NCBI RefSeq assembly: GCF_001047675.1
Contig: NZ_CP011975.1
Span: forward strand, 2,086,073-2,150,072
Length of the DNA stretch: 64,000 nucleotides
Source of the DNA: Yersinia aleksiciae
GTDB taxonomy: Bacteria > Pseudomonadota > Gammaproteobacteria > Enterobacterales > Enterobacteriaceae
Direction of reading: 5' to 3'
Made by a program: the position numbers and the translations under genes. The stretch's first letter is position 1; each line of letters starts with the position of its first letter. The notes under the pieces were generated by a model. It did no database searches and was not told where the DNA came from. It worked only from the letters and a program-made list of their open reading frames with translations. Of this stretch, positions 9,336 through 17,757 are shown piece after piece.

Positions 9336-10463
9336 ATGGTCGCAATGCTTAAGCAATGGATATGCCCCCTACTACTGCTGATCAGTTTTGAGGCCACGGC
9401 GGCCTGCGATTGGCCCGCATGGCAGCAGTTCAAACAAGACTATATCAGCGACGCTGGGCGGGTGATTGACCCTAGCAGCCCGCAAAAGATCACCACTTCC
9501 GAAGGGCAGAGCTACGGGCTGTTTTTTGCCTTGGTGGCCAATGATCGCGAAACCTTTGATCGGCTACTCACCTGGACGGAGAACAATCTGGCCGCAGGGG
9601 ATTTAACCGCCCACCTACCCGCATGGCTATGGGGGCAGCACAGGCAAAATAACTGGGATATTCTCGACCCCAATTCCGCCTCCGACTCTGATTTGTGGAT
9701 TGCCTACGATCTACTAGAGGCAGGACGGTTATGGCATAGCCGCCGCTACCAGACCATGGGCACCTTGCTGCTGCAACGCATCGCCAAGGAGGAGGTAGTG
9801 AATATTCCGGGCCTTGGCGAGATGCTATTGCCGGGCAAAATTGGTTTTCACGATGAGGACCGCTGGCGACTCAACCCCAGCTACTTACCACCACAATTGC
9901 TGGCACGCTTCTCCTCAATGGCGGGGCCGTGGAAAGCGATGGTAGATGTCAATCAGCGGATGTGGCTGGAAACCGCGCCTCATGGTTTCTCACCCGATTG
10001 GGTGGTTTGGCAAACCGGCAAAGGTTGGCAGCCGGATGAGACCAAGCCGAACATTGGCAGCTACGACGCTATTCGCACCTATTTGTGGGCCGGCATGCTG
10101 TCGAATAACAGCCCGCAAAAGGCGGCACTGATCCAGCGCTTCCAGCCGATGGCCGCCGCCACTCAGCAGCAGGGCCTGCCACCCGAGACCACGAATGCAC
10201 TTACCGGTAAAACCCAAGGTGAGGGGCCAGTAGGATTCTCCGCGGCGTTACTGCCATTGCTCACCAGCAGCCCTGCGCCGTTCAATCGACAGACGTTTAA
10301 TCAGCAACAACAACGGGTGCAAGATGCGCCGCCAGACAAAGAGGCCTATTTCAGCGCGGTACTGACCCTGTTTGGTCAGGGCTGGACGCAGCAGCGTTAT
10401 CGCTTCAATCGTCTGGGTGAGCTTCAACCTGCGTGGGGCAGCCAATGCGTAACATCAAAATAA
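9336..10463 (+). CDS. bcsZ: BcsZ, periplasmic endo-1,4-beta-glucanase (GH8)
   Basis: Family 8 glycoside hydrolase that trims cellulose in the periplasm during secretion. It has a 23-residue signal peptide ending ...FEATAACDWP. The GH8 acid catalyst region reads TTSEGQSYG (Glu56), and WDILDPNSASDSD and IGSYDAIRTYLW carry further conserved acidic residues. At 375 aa it is full length. The ATG at 9336 was taken; a second ATG three codons later is an alternative. The 3' end overlaps the start of bcsC. Confidence 0.96.
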   Translation: MVAMLKQWICPLLLLISFEATAACDWPAWQQFKQDYISDAGRVIDPSSPQKITTSEGQSYGLFFALVANDRETFDRLLTWTENNLAAGDLTAHLPAWLWGQHRQNNWDILDPNSASDSDLWIAYDLLEAGRLWHSRRYQTMGTLLLQRIAKEEVVNIPGLGEMLLPGKIGFHDEDRWRLNPSYLPPQLLARFSSMAGPWKAMVDVNQRMWLETAPHGFSPDWVVWQTGKGWQPDETKPNIGSYDAIRTYLWAGMLSNNSPQKAALIQRFQPMAAATQQQGLPPETTNALTGKTQGEGPVGFSAALLPLLTSSPAPFNRQTFNQQQQRVQDAPPDKEAYFSAVLTLFGQGWTQQRYRFNRLGELQPAWGSQCVTSK

Positions 10464-13400
10464 GCTGGCTGTTAACTCTGGCGCTGCTTCCCCCCACTTT
10501 CTCCTTGCAGGCACTGGCGGCTGAATCCGTCTCGCCGACCCAGTTCTTGCTGGAACAAGTGCGGCTGGGGGAGGCAACCAATCGCGACGATTTGATTAAA
10601 CAGTCACTCTATCGGCTGAACACGATGGACCCCAATAATCCGGAGGTGGTGGCGGCGGGAATGCGTCAGGCACTGCGGCAGGGTAACTTGGCGGAAGCCC
10701 AAAAACAGCTGGATAAGCTGCAACAATTGGCCCCTGACTCAGAGGCTTATCAGCGCTCTAAAGTGATGCTGGCGCTGACCCAACCGGAAGTGCGCCAGCA
10801 GTTACAGCAAGCGCGTCTACTGGCAACGGCGGGGCGGGTCACTGAAGCAAAAGCGCAATATGACCAACTGCTACAAGGCAAACCGCCGACACTGGATCTC
10901 GCCGTTGAGTATTGGCGGCTGGTGGCGCGGCTACCGGGGCAAGAGGCGAGCGCCACCCAACAACTCGCCTCCCTCGATCAACAATATCCCGGCAATGTCC
11001 CACTGCGCATGGCACTAGCGCGACTCTATTTCAGCCAGCAAAAACCTGCGCAAGGTTACGCCATGTTGGAGAAAGTGGCTTCGGACCCCGCAGGGGTATC
11101 GGAGGCGGCTGATTTGTGGCTGGATACCATCAAGGGGATGACGGTGAGCCCACAAAGTGTGGCGGCACTGACTCAGTTCCTTGCGCTCTTCTCGGCCACT
11201 CCACAGGCAGATATCGCCCGTAAAACCTTGGCTAATCAGCAGGCGATGCTCGCTGATCCTGCTTATCAGGCGCGGTTAACTGGGCTGGCAAAAGTGGACA
11301 GTGGCGGCGGCACGGCGGCCATTCCGACCCTAAAAAAAGCCTTGGCTGCTTCACCCAATGATCCGGAGTTGCTGGGGGCGCTGGGTCTGGCCTATGCCCG
11401 CAGTGGCAATCGGGCGCAGGCATTGCGGTTGTTTGAGCAGGCGCAGGCATCAGATACTGATGGCCTGAAAAGTGATAAATGGCGCAGCCTGATAAAAACC
11501 AACCGCTACTGGCTACTGAATGATGAAGGCGATAAAGCGCTGAAAGCGGGCAATACCGCACTGGCGCAGCAGAAATATCAGCAAGCGCGGCAAATTGACG
11601 GCAGCGACAGCTATGCACTGATTGGCTTGGGTGACGTGGCAGTGGCGCGCCATGATGACAGAAGCGCCGAGCAGCACTACCAGCAGGCGCTGCGCGTCGA
11701 TCCCGCCAACAGCAGCGCAGTGCGCGGACTGGCGAATATTTATCAGCGTGAATCCCCGGAAAAAGCCCTGAATTACCTCAACAGCCTGCCCCGTAGCCAA
11801 CAGGCAAAAATGCGCGACACATTAGATAGCCTGCAATTGGATAATCTGAAGCAGCAGGCCGAAGCCTTGGCGACAAAACAGCAGTGGCATCAGGCGGCTG
11901 AGAAGTATCGGCAGGCGCAAAAAATGGCGCCAGATGATGTCTGGATAACCTACCGACTGGCACAAGCATTGGCGCAACAGGGCCAAGTGGCGCAGGCAGA
12001 TGCGCAGTTTAACCAACTGGCAAACCGTAAACCTGCGGACTCCGAACAGGTCTACGCCTATGCGCTTTATCTCTCCGGCACTGGCCGCGACAGTCAGGCC
12101 GTGGCGCATTTGGCAACACTGCCCACCGCGCAGTGGAATGATAATATCCGTGAGTTGGACCAGCGCCTGAAATTGGATGAGGTGTTGACGTTGGCCCGCC
12201 AGTTACGGGCCAGTGGCGATGAAGTCAGCGCCATTACCGCATTACGCCAGCAACCCGCCAACACGCAAATTGAGCTGACGTTGGCCGATTGGGCATTGGA
12301 ACGTGGCGATTACCGCGAAGCACTGGCGGGTTATCAGCGCATCCGCGCGCGGGAACCGCAAAACCCCGATGCCCGTTTAGGCGAGATTGAAGCTTATATA
12401 GCTGAGGGCCGCCTCAGTGAGGCTCGCCAGCATCTGCAAACCGAACCGCTAACCGGCGAAGGGGCCACCTTAAACAGCCAGCGGCGAGTCGCCAATGCCT
12501 GGCGTGAGGTCGGCGAACCCCAAAAAGCGGCGGATATCTTCCAGCGTTTGAAAGCTGCCGCCGCCCAAGGTGTGCCATCACAGGATAACGCACTGATCTT
12601 CCGTGACTCGGCCCGATTAGCGCAATGGCAGGGGCAGCCAGCAGTCGCACAAGATGATTTCAAACAGGCTATGGTCGCCAGCGGTATCACGGCCACTCTA
12701 CCCGGCGATAACGACAGCTATACCTTGCTGACACGTAATCAGGCGACGGATGATTGGCTCAAACGGGGCATTCGCTCAGATGCCGCCGATCTTTATCGCC
12801 AACAGGACACCCGCATCACCATCGATCAAGATTATTGGGGCTCCAGCGGCACTGGCGGGATGTCTGATCTCAGCGCCTTTAACACCATGATTCAGGCCGA
12901 TATGCCACTGGCCGATGGCCGCGCCTTTTTCCGCAGTGACATCATTGAGATGGATGCCAGCACCTTTGCCAATACCAAAGGCGTCTATAACGAAAAGTTT
13001 GGCACCTGCTTTAAGGCGGGTTGTGAAGGCGATATTCGCCAGCGTGCCAGCGGCACCAGTTTTGCCATGGGGTGGGAAAACGACCACTGGGCCACGGATA
13101 TCGGCACCACCCCCATGGGGTTTGATGTCGCTGATGTGGTTGGCGGACTGGCGTATAGCAACAGCTGGAACCATGTTGGCTGGACAGCGACCGCATCACG
13201 GCGGCCCATATCCAGCTCGTTGCTGGCTTTCGCTGGCACCCGCGATCCCAATACCAATATTACCTGGGGGGGCGTGCGCGCCAGTGGCGTAAGTCTGGGT
13301 AACAGCTATGACCGTGGCGAGGCCCATGGGGTCTGGAGTGATTTAAGCTACCACTATCTGACCGGGAAAAATGTCGCGGATAACCAGCGGGTGCGCTTGA

Positions 13401-13930
13401 TGACCGGCTACTATTACAAGTTGATCAATGAAAATAACCGCCGCTTTACCGTCGGGCTAAATGGCATGTGGTGGCACTATCAAAAAGACCTCAGCGGCTA
13501 CACCCTGGGTCAGGGGGGCTACTACAGCCCGCAAAAATACCTGTCGCTCGCCATTCCGGTCAACTACCGGCAGCGGACAGATAACTGGTCATGGGAGTTG
13601 GGCGGCTCGGTGTCGCTGTCACATTCGGCGATCAGTGATGGGCAGCGTTACCCACTCAAAAGCTTACTGACAAACTCTATTCGAGATATCAGCGACAGGG
13701 ATGCGCCTGAGAGTGGCGACAGCAGCAATGGCGTCGGTTATACCTTGCGCGCATTGATTGAGCGCCGCCTAAGCTCACACTGGACATTGGGTGCTGGAGT
13801 GGATATTCAGCAAGCGAAGGACTACACCCCAAGTCATGCGCTGCTCTATCTGCGTTACTCGATGGGAGGATGGCAGGGCGATTTGGATATGCCGCCGCAA
13901 CCCCTAGTGCCTTACGCCGATTTTAAGTAA
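10445..13930 (+). CDS. bcsC: BcsC, TPR plus outer-membrane beta-barrel cellulose exporter
   Basis: Outer-membrane secretin-like subunit that conducts cellulose to the surface. After a signal peptide (MRNIKISWLLTLALLPPTFSLQALA) come about 750 residues of TPR-type helical repeats rich in Ala, Gln and Leu that scaffold the periplasmic space. The C-terminal about 330 residues contain alternating aromatic/Gly strands typical of the BCSC_C barrel. The start is the ATG at 10445, overlapping the bcsZ end by 19 nt; an in-frame GTG at 10433 would add four residues before the signal peptide. The protein is about 1161 aa and closes the operon. Confidence 0.96.
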   Translation: MRNIKISWLLTLALLPPTFSLQALAAESVSPTQFLLEQVRLGEATNRDDLIKQSLYRLNTMDPNNPEVVAAGMRQALRQGNLAEAQKQLDKLQQLAPDSEAYQRSKVMLALTQPEVRQQLQQARLLATAGRVTEAKAQYDQLLQGKPPTLDLAVEYWRLVARLPGQEASATQQLASLDQQYPGNVPLRMALARLYFSQQKPAQGYAMLEKVASDPAGVSEAADLWLDTIKGMTVSPQSVAALTQFLALFSATPQADIARKTLANQQAMLADPAYQARLTGLAKVDSGGGTAAIPTLKKALAASPNDPELLGALGLAYARSGNRAQALRLFEQAQASDTDGLKSDKWRSLIKTNRYWLLNDEGDKALKAGNTALAQQKYQQARQIDGSDSYALIGLGDVAVARHDDRSAEQHYQQALRVDPANSSAVRGLANIYQRESPEKALNYLNSLPRSQQAKMRDTLDSLQLDNLKQQAEALATKQQWHQAAEKYRQAQKMAPDDVWITYRLAQALAQQGQVAQADAQFNQLANRKPADSEQVYAYALYLSGTGRDSQAVAHLATLPTAQWNDNIRELDQRLKLDEVLTLARQLRASGDEVSAITALRQQPANTQIELTLADWALERGDYREALAGYQRIRAREPQNPDARLGEIEAYIAEGRLSEARQHLQTEPLTGEGATLNSQRRVANAWREVGEPQKAADIFQRLKAAAAQGVPSQDNALIFRDSARLAQWQGQPAVAQDDFKQAMVASGITATLPGDNDSYTLLTRNQATDDWLKRGIRSDAADLYRQQDTRITIDQDYWGSSGTGGMSDLSAFNTMIQADMPLADGRAFFRSDIIEMDASTFANTKGVYNEKFGTCFKAGCEGDIRQRASGTSFAMGWENDHWATDIGTTPMGFDVADVVGGLAYSNSWNHVGWTATASRRPISSSLLAFAGTRDPNTNITWGGVRASGVSLGNSYDRGEAHGVWSDLSYHYLTGKNVADNQRVRLMTGYYYKLINENNRRFTVGLNGMWWHYQKDLSGYTLGQGGYYSPQKYLSLAIPVNYRQRTDNWSWELGGSVSLSHSAISDGQRYPLKSLLTNSIRDISDRDAPESGDSSNGVGYTLRALIERRLSSHWTLGAGVDIQQAKDYTPSHALLYLRYSMGGWQGDLDMPPQPLVPYADFK

Positions 13931-13957
13931 TGTGCCATATTGATTTGCATGAAAAAA

Positions 13958-13991
13958 CAGCATCAGAGTGAGAAATAGCACTCTGATGCTG
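13958..13991 (-). terminator. Perfect 13-bp hairpin with U-tract on the minus strand
   Basis: CAGCATCAGAGTG (13958-13970) pairs perfectly with CACTCTGATGCTG (13979-13991) around an 8-nt loop. Six A residues at 13952-13957 precede it on the plus strand, so the minus-strand transcript would end in a classic intrinsic terminator. On the plus strand no U-run follows, so it is a poor terminator for bcsC. No annotated minus-strand gene ends here; see the findings for a possible small RNA. Confidence 0.7.
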
Positions 13992-14105
13992 CGATCCTGA
14001 TAGGAAAACACCGAAACCCACGGTATCCTTCCCCTCCGGTTTGGTATCACCAGATAAAATCTGAAAGCGATCGAGTATACTCAGACAGAATCGACGGGTA
14101 GCCCC

Positions 14106-16160
14106 ATGATGCGGCAACCACTTTTTTTATTCAGTCGGCATTGGCGGAGAGCGAGTTTGCGGGTAAGGCGTTCATTAACGATTAAACAAATGGCGGCAGT
14201 TGCAGTTGTTGCACTGGTGACCATCTGCATTTTTATCGTCCTTCAGTTATTCCACTTTGTGCAACAGCGCAAGGATGACTACGCCAAGCAGTTGGAGAGC
14301 ATCGCTTATTCAGTTCGCCAACCCTTGTCCGAAGCCATATTAAGTGTTGATGTCCCGCAAGCCAAAAAGATCCTCAATAGTCTGCTACCGATTGGCATTC
14401 TCAGCCGTGCTGAAGTCATTTTGCCGAACCAAATTCAGGTATTACACGCCAACTTCCCTACGGAACGGCCTGTTCCCCGCTGGGCTAAGCGCATTTTTTC
14501 CCTGCCCGTCGAGATCACGGTGCCGCTGTATGCGCTGGAGAGAGTCTCCGCCAATCCGCAACCACTGGCGCATTTAGTGTTGCGGGCTGACTCCTATCGG
14601 ATGTACCAGTTTATTCTCAGTGCACTGTCAGCCATGCTCTCGACCTATTTGTTACTGGCATTGGTGCTTTCGGTCTCTATCGCCTGGTGTATCAATCGGC
14701 TGATTATTCACCCGCTACGGGCGATGGCTAAAGAGCTGGAAAAAATTGGTCAGCAAGGCGTACTGCATCACCAACTCACCTTACCCGCCCACCATCAAGA
14801 TGATGAGCTGGGGGTCTTGGTGCACAATTACAACCGTAACCAACAGTTATTGGCCGAAGCCTATTCGGATATGAGCCGGATCAGTACCCGATTCCCGGTC
14901 ACTGAACTGCCTAACCGCGTGCTGTTTAAGCAGCTGCTTGAGCAGGAAATTAACGGTGGTATACGGAGTGAAAAATTCCATCTGCTGGTGATTGGCATCG
15001 AAACCTTGCAAGAGGTTTCCGGCGTGATGAGCGAAGAGCAACACCGCCAGCTATTACTAACAATGGCGCAAAACCTCGAGCAGTGCATTGATGAAAACAG
15101 CTTATTGGCGCAACTGAGTAAAACCGAATTTGCGGTACTGGCCAGAGGCATCAGCCGCCCCTTCCCAGCCATGCAACTGGCGCGGCAAATAATGCTGAAA
15201 ATTACCCAGCCATTGCTCTTCGGCAATATCCAACTGCGCCCCAGTGCCAGTATTGGGATTGCCGATTACCAATCCCAAGGTGAAACTGCCGAATCCTTGA
15301 TGCGCAATGCCAGTACGGCGATGATGGCCGCCCACCATCAAGGGCGAAACCAGATTTTTGTGTTTGAACCGCATTTGATTGAGAAAACACAAAAGCGGCT
15401 GACACACGAAAACGACATTCTACAGGCGATTGAAAACCGCGATTTCACGCTCTTCTTACAGCCACAATGGAACATGCAAGAGCAGCAGGTCATCGGCGCA
15501 GAAGCACTGCTGCGTTGGCGTCAACCGGACGGCAGCTATCGCTCGCCTTCCGAATTTGTCCCAGGGGTAGAAGAGGGTGGCATGATGATGCCGCTGGGGA
15601 ACTGGGTGCTGGAGGAGTCGTGCCGCATTCTGGCAGACTGGAAGGCCCAAGGGATCACTTTGTCACTGGCGGTGAATATTTCCGGCTTGCAGGTACAAAG
15701 TGACCAATTTCTGCCGCATCTGCAAAACCTAATCAGTCAGTATCAGATAGATCCGCGCCAGCTGTTACTGGAAATCACTGAGACCGCCCGTATTCAAGAT
15801 CTTGATGAAGCATTGAGATTACTGCGTGAATTGCAGGGGCTTGGCTTATCTATCGCCTTGGATGACTTTGGTATGGGGTATTCAAGCCTACAATATCTCA
15901 ACCATCTGAAGAGCCTGCCAATCGACATGATTAAGCTGGATAAGAGCTTTGTGAAGCACTTGCCAGAAGATGATGCTATGGCGTGTATTGTTGGCACCAT
16001 CTCCGAGGTGCTGAAGCTACGAGTGATGGCAGAAGGGGTCGAGACCGATGAGCAGCGCCAGTGGTTGTTGAAGCACGGTATTCAGTGTGGGCAAGGTTTT
16101 TTGTTTGCGGAGCCGTTACCGCGTGAGGTGTTTGAGGCACGCTATACCCTGCGTCCTTGA
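14106..16160 (+). CDS. hmsP: HmsP/PdeK-type membrane c-di-GMP phosphodiesterase (degenerate GGDEF + EAL)
   Basis: The homologue sits directly after bcsC as pdeK (yhjK) does in E. coli, and the protein resembles Yersinia HmsP, which lowers c-di-GMP and limits biofilm. Two TM helices (about 30-55 and 155-198) bracket a periplasmic loop, followed by a HAMP-like segment. The GGDEF domain has its signature replaced by SKTEF, so cyclase activity is unlikely. The EAL domain has EALLRW (E466), LLEITET, DDFGMGYS (D586, D587), KLDKSFV and AEGVET, consistent with an active phosphodiesterase. The final codons lie inside a palindromic repeat, so the C-terminus may be altered. The ATG at 14106 has only a weak SD. 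Confidence 0.9.
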   Translation: MMRQPLFLFSRHWRRASLRVRRSLTIKQMAAVAVVALVTICIFIVLQLFHFVQQRKDDYAKQLESIAYSVRQPLSEAILSVDVPQAKKILNSLLPIGILSRAEVILPNQIQVLHANFPTERPVPRWAKRIFSLPVEITVPLYALERVSANPQPLAHLVLRADSYRMYQFILSALSAMLSTYLLLALVLSVSIAWCINRLIIHPLRAMAKELEKIGQQGVLHHQLTLPAHHQDDELGVLVHNYNRNQQLLAEAYSDMSRISTRFPVTELPNRVLFKQLLEQEINGGIRSEKFHLLVIGIETLQEVSGVMSEEQHRQLLLTMAQNLEQCIDENSLLAQLSKTEFAVLARGISRPFPAMQLARQIMLKITQPLLFGNIQLRPSASIGIADYQSQGETAESLMRNASTAMMAAHHQGRNQIFVFEPHLIEKTQKRLTHENDILQAIENRDFTLFLQPQWNMQEQQVIGAEALLRWRQPDGSYRSPSEFVPGVEEGGMMMPLGNWVLEESCRILADWKAQGITLSLAVNISGLQVQSDQFLPHLQNLISQYQIDPRQLLLEITETARIQDLDEALRLLRELQGLGLSIALDDFGMGYSSLQYLNHLKSLPIDMIKLDKSFVKHLPEDDAMACIVGTISEVLKLRVMAEGVETDEQRQWLLKHGIQCGQGFLFAEPLPREVFEARYTLRP

Positions 16161-16272
16161 CGCTACAGCGTTGTTAGCTGCACTCGCTCACCCGAATCAC
16201 TGACTGATGTCAGCTCATCGGGATTCGTTCATTTGCTGCCTAGCTGTCACGCCAATGCCTTTGGGTATCACC
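16145..16272. repeat. Palindromic intergenic repeat, copy 1
   Basis: A unit of about 128 bp beginning near CCCTGCGTCCTTGACGC and ending CCAATGCCTTTGGGT. It folds around a central stem, CTGAC-tgat-GTCAG, flanked by CCCGA/TCGGG and outer complementary arms. It resembles the miniature palindromic elements (Ypal type) known from Yersinia genomes; that family assignment is from memory. The left end overlaps the last codons of hmsP. It is followed after 2-3 nt by a second near-identical copy. Confidence 0.8.
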
Positions 16273-16274
16273 CT

Positions 16275-16402
16275 TTATCCTGCGTCCTTGACGCTACAGC
16301 GTTGTTAGCTACACTCGCTCACCCGAATCACTGACTGATGTCAGCTCATCGGGATTCGTTCATTTGCTGCCTAGCTGTCACGCCAATGCCTTTGGGTGTT
16401 AC
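16275..16402. repeat. Palindromic intergenic repeat, copy 2 (direct tandem)
   Basis: Near-identical to the copy at 16145-16272, in the same orientation with an offset of 131 bp; only a few substitutions are seen (for example gctgcact versus gctacact). The two form a head-to-tail pair. A second pair in the same orientation, with slightly diverged sequence, lies after priA at 60430-60680. Confidence 0.8.
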
Positions 16403-16617
16403 TCTTCGTTTTTGATATATCTTTGGATAAATCACTGCAATAAATTAAATTATCAGCCTTTAATTCTGATGGGTAAATATCAAAATATTGTCCTTACTTA
16501 TATTAAATAATACTTATATTTAAGCAAAGATACCTGTTATTCCCTGGGCTGGCATATATATCGACCAGGCCATTTCCTACAGAAAAAAGAAAAATAATAG
16601 CAATTATATAAAAGTAC

Positions 16618-16803
16618 TTAAAACTGATAATAATACCGATAAGAAAATATTGGACTGAAATCTATTTTCCCTATTTCAAGTGGGTCTACAATATTGTTAC
16701 CTGCCACGTCAAGGATATTTTCCTCTAAAATAATCCCATCAAAAATAGCGTCAATCCCTTGCCACACCTGCGATATAACGAAAAAACCACAGTAACAAGA
16801 CAT
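16618..16803 (-). other. Possible small ORF or gene remnant, unrecognised
   Basis: A 61-codon frame (starts MSCYCGFFV) whose central part has an ordinary globular-looking composition, with mixed Asp, Glu, Ile and Gly and no obvious low complexity, despite very AT-rich surroundings. No ribosome binding site precedes the ATG and the frame is closed upstream. I do not recognise it. It may be a decayed fragment of a lost gene or simply chance. Confidence 0.2.
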
Positions 16804-16905
16804 TAGTTAAAACTATTTACTTTGAAGCTAGTCACATAAACAGATATTGGATTAATTAATTTCAAACTATTAGCCATGGATCTCGGAACTTTATATCAAA
16901 ATAAA

Positions 16906-16920
16906 TAGAATGCTGTTCCA
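16906..16920. promoter_or_regulatory. Possible KdgR operator upstream of kdgM
   Basis: TAGAATGCTGTTCCA matches the palindromic pectin-regulator consensus TGAAAC/T-N3-G/ATTTCA at about 9 of 12 informative positions and lies about 60 nt before the kdgM start. KdgR controls kdgM and pectate lyases in pectinolytic enterobacteria. The match is imperfect and only the location supports it. Confidence 0.3.
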
Positions 16921-16978
16921 TAACTGTTTTTGGTATTTTTTGGGGTAAGTGTATTTTTATTAAAATAGGGTAATTGAA

Positions 16979-17683
16979 ATGAATATTAAATTATTATCTC
17001 TGGCAGTAGCATCACTTCTCAGCACCAGCGCAATGGCCGTAACTATTGACTATCGTCATGAAATGCAAGACCAAAGTGGCAACACCCATAAAGACCGCTT
17101 ATTAATGTCTCACCGCTTCGCTAATGGCTTTGGATTATCGCTAGAAGGCAAGTGGAAAGGCGCTCAAGATAAAGATAAAGCATTTAACGAAACAGTCAGT
17201 AATGGAACTGAAGTGGTTGCCAGTTATGTCTATAAAATTGATAAAACATTCTCTATTGAACCCGGCTTCTCATTAGATTCAAGTTCTACTGCTAACAGCT
17301 ATCGTCCTTACCTGCGCGGCAAGGCAAATATCATTGACGATCTCTCTGTTTCATTACGTTATCGTCCTTATTACAAACGCACCAGCGCCAATATTAATAC
17401 ACCAAAAGACACATCTGAAAATGGTTATAATTTGACGAGTGTTATTAGCTATAAACTCGCCAAAGATTACCAATTAGATTATGAAATAGACTACAAAAAG
17501 GCCAATAAAGCGGGAGTCATATTAGCGAATAAAGAGAGCTATGACTGGACTCACGATTTAAAATTGACTTACAAGTGGGATAAGAGCTGGTCTCCTTATA
17601 TGGCGGTCGGTAATGTCGCTGGCAGTAAAGAAACCAGCGAGCGCCAAACTCGTTATCGTGTAGGGATAAAATACAGCTTCTGA
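16979..17683 (+). CDS. kdgM: KdgM-family oligogalacturonate-specific outer-membrane porin
   Basis: Small monomeric beta-barrel that admits oligogalacturonides released from pectin. The 234-aa protein has a clear signal peptide (MNIKLLSLAVASLLSTSAMA) and then alternating amphipathic strands rich in Tyr, Lys and Arg. These include TIDYRHEMQD, SYRPYLRGKA and YRPYYKR, and the protein ends RYRVGIKYSF with a terminal Phe as outer-membrane proteins do. It is followed after 74 nt by a pectate lyase gene in the same direction, so it probably feeds that enzyme. Other KdgM paralogues exist in Yersinia, so the exact paralogue number is not assigned. Confidence 0.9.
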   Translation: MNIKLLSLAVASLLSTSAMAVTIDYRHEMQDQSGNTHKDRLLMSHRFANGFGLSLEGKWKGAQDKDKAFNETVSNGTEVVASYVYKIDKTFSIEPGFSLDSSSTANSYRPYLRGKANIIDDLSVSLRYRPYYKRTSANINTPKDTSENGYNLTSVISYKLAKDYQLDYEIDYKKANKAGVILANKESYDWTHDLKLTYKWDKSWSPYMAVGNVAGSKETSERQTRYRVGIKYSF

Positions 17684-17757
17684 TTTATCACTGAAATCAT
17701 CAGATTCTGATCTCTGGGGTCACACCTCACCATAACGATTTTTGACAGGTAAAAGTC

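Larger units (their letters stand above)
16403..16978. other. AT-rich region without a convincing gene, upstream of kdgM
   Basis: About 575 bp, strongly AT-rich compared with both flanks. It carries no gene I can support. A minus-strand open frame at 16618-16803 encodes 61 residues, including FDGIILEENILDVAGNN, with no Shine-Dalgarno; it could be a remnant or chance. The right part must hold the kdgM promoter. Confidence 0.5.

Noticed and set aside
10750..13257. Many antisense ORFs inside bcsC, some over 100 aa
   Set aside because: They are shadows of a GC-biased, Ala/Gln-rich repeat gene in other frames and lack start signals or homology.
13923..14117. 64-aa minus-strand ORF over the bcsC-hmsP gap
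   Set aside because: Its codons run through the terminator hairpin and both flanking gene ends with no SD and no recognisable protein; a small RNA is a better explanation for the signal there.
16145..16402. Repeat pair read as a CRISPR array
   Set aside because: Units are about 128 bp, palindromic, nearly identical throughout and lack unique spacers; no cas genes are nearby.
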